Shown here piece after piece: positions 53,601-62,600 of a stretch of 64,000 nt of DNA. The translations under genes were made by a program, and so were the position numbers. Location of the stretch: contig JAGUCH010000003.1 in assembly GCA_019096065.1 (NCBI GenBank), forward strand, positions 5,828,001 to 5,892,000, in the 5' to 3' direction. Source of the stretch: Paracyclopina nana (taxonomy: Eukaryota; Arthropoda; Copepoda; Cyclopoida; Cyclopettidae). The notes beneath the pieces were generated by a model, which ran no database searches, was not told where the DNA came from, and saw only the letters and a program-made list of their open reading frames with translations. Numbering within the stretch: position 1 is the stretch's first letter; each line of letters starts with the position of its first letter.

Positions 53601-56600
53601 TGCGTATTAGTTTCTTTAGGTTGGGCAAATCATCAAAGCAGCATTGTAATATTACTGGCTGCAAAACCAAGCCTGATGTTGAGCTTGCATTGACCTTGAT
53701 ACAAGCTCTCAGTAACTCTTGCATTTTCAGAGTCATTGTAGACAACATTACAGCAGTGTCAAGCCTAGAAAAGGCATATTCAATTTCTCACCTGCTCCCA
53801 GCATTGCGTGAGTTTCAAACAAGGCTAAACGCCGAATTATTTGCTGGTTTGTACATCAAAGTTCCATCACCCCAAGGAGAAGTCTTGGCAATTTATTACG
53901 AAAGTGGAAAAGTGGTGATTTTAAAAAGCACCAGCATCCAAGCTTGCCAATGGACGATCAAACTTTTGAATGCGAGTGCATCTACCTAGAGGACTCCCTT
54001 GGTGAATTTGCTTTTTGCAGAAACTGCCTCACCTCCTCAAGCCGTTGGGCCAACCAAAATGAGGAAGACTTGCTTGATCTACTCGAAAGGCTGCATCTGC
54101 CCTCAGCCTGCATCGATAGATTTTGCCAGCTGAAACACAGTGCCGCCACAAAAATGCCAACTGGACCCCATCATGAAGCTCTCCTCAATGCAATTTGCTT
54201 ATATGAACTGTGCAAAATTGAGAGGGTGCCCAGAACAATCAAAGAAATTGCAAATGTCAGTGGGTTTAGTAAAAGGCAATTAGCCAAAGCACTAAAGCAA
54301 CTTTTCCCAGGGTCAGAACCTATTCACCCTAGTTATTTGGCCAGTAGATTTGGGGCAAACTGTGGCTTGAATCGCAAAGAGTGCTTGCAAGTTGAAAATC
54401 GTATTTTAGCATTACACCCTAATGGATACTCTTCGCATTGTCCCTCTACTTGGGTAGCAGCCTTTATTCTAGTCATAGCTCAAGAATGCTCCTTAGAAAT
54501 CAACATGAAAAATGTATGTGACAACTGTGGTGTCAGCGAGGATACAGTGAAAAAGTTTCTGGAAAAACATGAAATATTTTTGGACTTTGAGCTATTTAAA
54601 GGGAGGAGCACCAGGCAAATATGCAGGAGAAGAAGGAGAGAAGGAGGAGCAGCAGCAGCAGCAGCAGCAGCAAATGCCAGGACCCTCAAAAGAAAAGAAA
54701 AAAAGAAATCTAGCTGATACGCTGAGCGAAGACACGAAGCTAAGAAAAGGGCCTAAACGAAAAAGAAGCAGCATTATCAGCGAAACCCCCATTCTTGAGC
54801 TTCAAAATGCCTAGGCTTAAAAAAGAAATACAACTTCTGAGGGCTAAATATACTATACCGGGGCATCCACTGGCCTTTGCTGGGATTGACAAAATCTTCA
54901 GTTATTTCAATGGCAAACTATCCAGGGAGGAAATTGAAGATTATTTGAAAGCAGTTGATGTTTTTACTGTGCACAGACAACCACGAGCCAGTAAGAACTT
55001 CAACCCAACATATAACTACCACAAACGTGAGCATCTCCAGGCCGATTTATGCTCCTTCTGGAATCAAGAAAAATTCAACCACGGTTTCCGATACCAATTG
55101 GTCATAGTTGATGTTTTCACCAGATTTGCTTGGGTTTGCCCACTAAAAACAAAAACTGCCAAAGAAACTTTGGCAGCATTCACAAAAGTTTTTGACAAAG
55201 AAATACTGGAAGCCAAGATACTGACTGTGGATAGCGGAACTGAGTTTCTGAATGCCTCTTTTCGAGCTTGGTTGGAATCAAAGTCAATTCAGCTGCGCAT
55301 CCCGAGAGCCCTTGGGAAAGCTGGCTATGCTGAAGCATTCATTAAAACTCTTAAGTCCCTCATTTCCCGATACTGCACTGAGTATGGAACCAAGTCATTT
55401 GTTGGAGCACTCCCCCAGCTTGTCAAAAGCTACAATCACAGATTCCATCGAGGTATTCAAACCACCCCAGCAAAGGCAGAACGTGATCCCAATGTTCAGT
55501 TGAAAATCAGAGAGCTCAATTTACTTAGATACGGCTCCATCAAGAAGAAAAAGCCCACTTTTTGGGTCGACCAGGTTGTACGTATCAGTAAAGATTTGGG
55601 CAAATTTGCTCGTTCATTCAATGCCCGCTTCACTAATGAACTTTTTATTATCAAAAAAGTAATCGATCATATGCCAATTCCTCTCTATATCATCACAGAC
55701 CTCAAAGGAAATGTTATTGAGGGGAAGTTTAGAAGCTCGGAGCTTACAGCCATGAAACTTTCGCTGCAGATCCACATTGATAAAATCCTAAGCAAAGAGG
55801 GTGACTTTTGGACAGTTACTTTCCAAGGAGGGCCCAAGAACTTCAAGGTAAAACTACACGTTCGCAACTTTTGTAAGTGATTGGACAAGCAAAATAATAC
55901 AAGCAATAAAGTTAAGAATAATAATTCAAAAAACCTGGCAATGATCTTACACTTGTTGTCGCAGCCTGGTTCCCCTCATATAGTGAGCGTAAATGTGCCA
56001 TTGTGGGGTCAACAAAAGTTGGAGTGCGCAGTTCTATCAGCCAGCTTCTCACAGCGATTTATAAATTCTTCTGTTCCTTTTGACGAAGACCTACCCAGCA
56101 TTGCCATCCTAGACTCTGGCCTTTCCTTGCCACAAAACACTCCATTTGGAGTTTTTCTGCCTCACGCAACAATGACCGTTTTTCAACTCACCTTTTTGTT
56201 TTCAAACAGCCACACAAACCCCACCAAGCTTAAAATGACTTATGATCCGAAAACTGATGCCATTCACCTTTTGTATCCCAAAAATAGCGGAAGCACGCCG
56301 GAATACCCCATACTTTGGATTCATGATGGCCTATTTCGATTTCTTTGGAAAGATAAGCAACCATCTCAGTTACCATCCTATGAATCAACAATTGGAGTGA
56401 AAAAAGAAAGATACCACCTTTTGGATATCTCTCAGTGGGGAACAAAATCTCCAACCCATGTCTCTATAACAAGCTCAAGCAACCTGTCGGATTATTTACC
56501 CAGCAACTATCAACCTATTATCTACTTGAGTTGCGATGAATTGATGAGCCCCCCTTTTGTTGGCAAACCCATTATTGGCTCATTTGGCGTAGCCTCACCT

Positions 56601-59600
56601 CAAAAGACTGGATACATTGAAAGTCGTTGCAAGAATCCTCTCTTTTACCCCCTTGCTAGAAACCATTTGACCAATCTTACAATTCGACTGTTGGATGCTA
56701 ACAGTAACCCCATCAAGCTATTGCCTGATCATAACAGCCAAACAGTTGTGCAAGTTCATCTTCGTCCAATAATGGAAGAGAAGCGGGAATCAAAGTTTGC
56801 TGTGTTTGTTGACTCAAAAGGCCAAAAGAAAAATTGCATTGCTCTGGCCTTTGATTCTCGTCTCAGTGAAGGCAATTGGAGTGTTGCGCTATCTAGCTGC
56901 ATGTTCAGCCCTCGATTTACAAACTGCCTCTGCAAAGATGAGCGTGAGATTAAAGTTTCTAAAACTCAGCATGACAGACCACCAGAAATTTTCTCAATCA
57001 TATTGCCATCTGGAGTTTTAAGATTAGAAGAAATCACAAATGCATTTATGCTTCAAAGTAACTACAGAATGAAAGCCGAGCTTGAATCAACTCATGGTTG
57101 TCTAACTATCACAAACTCTAAAGGAACCTCACTCAAGTTGTCTATGCATAAAAAATTAGCCTCTTATTTGGGGGCTAGGGTCAATGATGACAGCGATGAA
57201 ATTATTCATCTGGAGTCCAAAGGAGGAAACATTGTATTTCCAAAGCCCATCAACTTACCAACTCCTCACAACATAGCTATACTCTGCGATGCCATCCCCC
57301 CTCAGTATGTTGGAAACTTTTCATCTCCCATTCTTGGCATCATCCCTCTCCCAACTTCTAGCTTGGGTGGCTATTTTACCTACGAACCGCCAACCCTAAA
57401 CTTTTTACCTTTACTTACATCTAATGTGAGAAATATCAATTTTGAAGCCAGAGATCTTAATGGTGAGCTGATTCCTTTTGATGAAGAAGATCCCAATGAA
57501 TCAGTTGTGCTAAGCCTCATCTTCAAAAGAACACATTGAAAATTGTAGTTTCATTGAGTTACTCAGTGGTTGCATTTTTTCTTAGCCTTAAATGAAATCA
57601 ATAAAAAACAAACCTCTAGTTATTATGCTTTTCCAGCCAACTCTGCAGCATCAGCTCTTGCTCATTTTTAGACAAACCCAAACACCTCCGGCATTCTCCT
57701 CCAAATATTTCAATCTCAGGTGAGCCTAAAGGGCAGCTATGGTTTGCGCATGAAAACCAATGTCTCTTCATGTCCGTTACAGTCAAGCTTTTTTTGTTCA
57801 TTTCCACAGTGGACAAGGCAAAGTTTTTCATGCGTATTGTATGAAAAGATGAGTAACGATGCTTTTTCCCCCTATACACTGCCATGTAATCGTCAAAAGT
57901 AAACTGTCGATCAACGGCTCTTCTTGGAACTCCCTTGCATCGCTTGTGTACTTCAATTTGATCGGGTGATCCAACTGTACCGATCTTCAATGCATAGGAT
58001 TTTGGTCTCAAAGCCAGGCACTCAAGTATCTCCTGAGGTCCATTGACCTCAAGTTTCCACAGGTGTGGGAAATTTTTTCTTCCTGCATGGTACATGGGGT
58101 CATCTTCCGGAAAATTAGAAGTATCCAGCAAATGGTCCAATTTTTTTAGGTCTTCCCTCAAATTGTTCGTTTGGCAATGAAGTATCAACGAGTCTGTGTC
58201 TGTATAAGCAACTGACAAGCCCCTGGTCCAAATAGGAGTAAATTCGTGATACAAATCCCAATAGAGCTTATCTTTTGCCAGCTCTAGTATGGCAAATGCA
58301 ACATAAATTGCTTTATTTAGGTAAACTCTCTCGGGTTGCAGGTAAATGAAGGCTAAATCTCTGCCCAGAGTTTTCATCCCCTTGAAATTTGGCTGTAGCA
58401 TCAGTTTTTGTGCATGAGATTCACTAGTGGTTGGTCTCAGCTCTATATAGTTTCTAATCTGCTCATTTGTTTTTCCATAAATCGAATTTGGAACAAGTTT
58501 CAGCATATTGCTCTCAAATTTAGTTGCTGCTTTTGACCTGCGACCTAAAAAGTCCATCATAAAATCCTGAGCAAATGGGCGCTGATCAAATTCCAAGATA
58601 GCATGAATTTTTATCAATTTCATTCCCAGGGCAAGTGAGGTTTTAAGAGTTGCTGCATGGACCAAATAATTTTTTCTTGGATAAAATGTGGCAGTTAAAA
58701 GTTTTTGTTTAAACTTTTCTTTACCCTCATAGGTCTTCATCAAATCCCTAGTAAATTGAGAAACCATATCTTGGTCAACAGTAATTGTCTCAGGACACAG
58801 TGGAAAATCACTTGTTCTAAGGCATGCCTCTTTGGAATAATGCAAATCAACTAAAAGGAAATAGCCCTTCCCTTCCCGCATGGGGTCCACATCATAGAGA
58901 TTAAATTGACTGATTTCCTCTTTTGACATCCACCTGAATCCTCCCATCGGAAGAGATAAGCAAAAACATGAACAGTACAGGCTATTACAATCCAAGTAAA
59001 GCACACAGGAGTCTGTTGATTTTTCTACATGATGAATCATGGCAGTGCAGAGTCCACCTCTAATTTGTGACTCAAAAAGCTTGTATGTACCCAAGTCGGT
59101 CAATAATTCCAACTCCACTCCAGCTAGCTTTAAAAATCCATCCCATGCTAAAGCTGGAAGTCCTACATAGCGAGTACTTTCTAGGCCCAAAGTGGACATC
59201 ATCTGAGCTCTGTATACTTGCATAACTTCAGCTAACAACAAAGTGTCCAAATGCATGTACACAATCATGTAGTCCAACATGCTTTTACAGCCCAAAAGCT
59301 CATACAGCTCTCGTCCTTTTTCATGTTCCTCCGTTGTTGCAGTAAAGTCTCCAGTAAGGTCGCTGTAAAAGTATTTTCGGTCAGGAAATGTCTTCCATGA
59401 TTCAAGTGATTCCAAACTTGTCACCAGTTGGTACGGAAAAGGGGCTTTGATTAGCAGCCTTTCTAGACGATTTAAGTCAAAATTACCATCACGACCTTTG
59501 CAGATGTCAGACTGACAAAGAAGCGGATAAGAATGATTGCTAACTTCCAATGTTTTTGACAAGTTGGCCAAGCTAGCATTGAGATGGTGGACGCTGTCAA

Positions 59601-62600
59601 TGCAAATAAAACTATTGAATTGTAAGGAACGAAGCTTTTCCATGTTTCTTGGTAAAGCCTGGATTCGACTGACTGAACAATTTTGAATGCCCTTCAGAAT
59701 GAAAGCCACATCATAAAGAAACAAGTTGTGCATTACAACCACAATTTTTTGGGCAGAGTCTCTGACTAGAATATTGCACCTGTGGTGGCTAGGTCCAATG
59801 AAGGCCCCAGTCAAATGGTCATGATGAACAACAATACGTTGATAGCCTTCTGGCAGTTGGTGCTGAGCACCTTGCCTCACATCATACTTGGGTGAAAACT
59901 TTTCATGGCATAAACAGCATTCATTGTTCTCATTGTAAGCTCTCCATTCTGCATATCCCATCTGCACCGGTTTCACTTTTGACATTTTTTCCAACAGCAG
60001 AGGCTCCAAGTCTAGCAAGGCTTTTACAAACTTTTCACCAGCTTTCCCCTTGTCACATGTCTCCCAAGCCTCATGAATGAGATGATTCTCATGATCAATG
60101 ACAACAAATGAATAAGAAATTGCTTCATGGATATGTGTTTCAAGAGTGTAAGGTGACTCTGAATACGTTGTGCATTTGCACTTTGCTCCTATTGCTGCAT
60201 TGTCTTCCACACAAGTTGGGCAGGGCTCCTGTGCAGGAAGCAAAGCTGACTCAAAATCTCCATAAATGACAAAGGGGGACTGGATTTGACGTTCAATGTT
60301 CTTAAACTTCAAAGTCGGAGGAGTACCATCCATATTTCTTTCTGGCATTACTTCCTCTGGGCAAAAAGTTGGGAAAGTCCCATCAATTCTATGCGAATAA
60401 ACATTACAAGCCCGTTGATGACTATCCAATTTTGTGATAGATACAAACAATTTCAAGCATCTCTCACATAATTTTCGCCTCGTATTTCTAGATTCACCTA
60501 GCTTTGATGAGCCTCTATAGGGTGCTAAAAATTTGTCTAGGTTCAAAATCAACAAATATCGCCACTGAGTCACCCCCCCAGCGTAGGGTATCCTCAGTAT
60601 AGGCACTATGTGAGTAGGTCTACTCTCAGCTGGAGCCTGAAGAGCTGTCACCAAAGTTGTCACAGCATTGTTATTTTCCAGCTGGAACAAATGGATACCA
60701 AAATCAAACCTTGGGCCGTTGGTGTGGACAAATGTCTCAACAAATTTGAGCTCATCTTCCTCAAATGAAGGTGAAAAAATGTCTGGTGAAATGTCCAAAA
60801 AACAAGCAATGGCATGGCAAAGAGTTTCTCTCTCTCCAACATCAAAATATTTTAAATGTTTCACTCTTGGTATCCTCATTGTAACTGCTAAAAAAACCTA
60901 TCCATTAAAATAAATTTAGGTCAAAGAAAGTCTTCGTTGAACAAGAAACTAGGTCAGAAAGATAAAAACATAAAGAAAAAATTGACCTATTTTTGCCAGT
61001 AATTTATTTGTATGAAAGAAAAATAGGTCAAAGAAAAAAAAAGGCTCATTGCTCAAAAAAGATAATGAGAATCTAGGTCGGCATAATTAGAAAGACCTGA
61101 TAGGGCATTGAGTGAGGAACCAAACATGGCTTCTGGAAACAACTATTTTGAGCTTCTTCGAAATATTTATGAAGTAGAATCCTTCAAAATTCTGGTTCTC
61201 ATGGAACACTTCTTTGAACCAAGGCAAAAACAATCAAGGCTCACCCTTCGATTATTAGCAAACTATCTCATGTTTTTGGCTCAGCAATTATGCTATGCCA
61301 TAGACTCTTTTGGACAATGTTATCCCTCTGATAACTTTTGTGAAACAAAGTTTGTGAGTGACACTCGAAAATTCTCATTCATCCTTCGAGAAACCTTTAA
61401 GACTGGCTTTGAAAGCCAGGATGAATTTGATGGTAAAGGTCTAGAAATCCAAACAAAAATCAAGTGGATGCTGCTTCATAAGAAGAAAAGGTTGAAAGAA
61501 CAAAACTTGGCAGTAGACTTTTGGTTACCAAAGCAATTCAACCCAACTTTGAGAGGATTTATTCCAGTCATAGATGTTTGTGGTGGATGCAAGTGGACCA
61601 AAAGAATCTTACTCTCCAATCAATTGAACCAATACACAGTTTTCCCTCAGCCACCTCATCAAGGAATTGAAGAACACCTTGTAACAATTGCTTTTCAAGC
61701 TCAAAAAGCACTACACCATATGAAATCTCTCCTCCCCGCCCAAGGATATTCACCAAGTTTAAGGTCAACTGGATGCTATCTCATTCTCTGCTTGCAGCAC
61801 TTTGAATGCCTGCTAATGCATCACGATCGTTGGAATGCGTTGGATTATGTGCAATCTACCACTCATCAAGCCATAATTGCATTGGAAACAATGAAATTTC
61901 AAACAGAGCTAGGTAACTTGCTACGAATGGAGTGCCTGATTCAATCATTGAAACCTTTCTTAATGTTTGCACCTAAACTCCAACCAATTTTCTTGGACTA
62001 CATTTGCCCAGCGCGAAATCCTGCAGAAATTCCCTTATTTCATGTACTGATTAAATACAAGTAAAAATAAAAAAATAAGTCAAGTTTGTTTCTACATCAT
62101 TGGACTGGATTTTTTTATTTCAATTTAAGAGAAATAGGCTCTCACAGCCCCAATAATATCTCTCCTACAAAGTGGGCATTTCAACAAGGAGGTTCCGCAG
62201 CCTATACAGGTCATTGCATGGCGGCAAGGCAAGAATACAACAGTTATTTCATTAGTGAAACAGACTTTACATGCAAGGGACATGGCCACCTCTTTAGGTT
62301 CAGTTTTCTCATAATTAGTAATGTTTTTGGCCCTTGGAACAACTGGTGCATTCACTTTTGCAGCTTGAAGTTTTATAAAATCTTCCCCTTTCACCAGAAG
62401 AATGAATGGACATGATTGAAACCATTTTGCATGCTGTTCAAAAGGACAATCCGCTGGCAACCATTTGTGAAGTGCTCCATGACAGCTGAAGCAAAATACA
62501 ATGTCACCTCTTCCAGAATAAAAAAATCCAGCTTCTGCTAATTCATGTGGACGTTGAGTTATGCTCAAAGGCCAGTCACGATAAGACGCAATTCTTCTTT

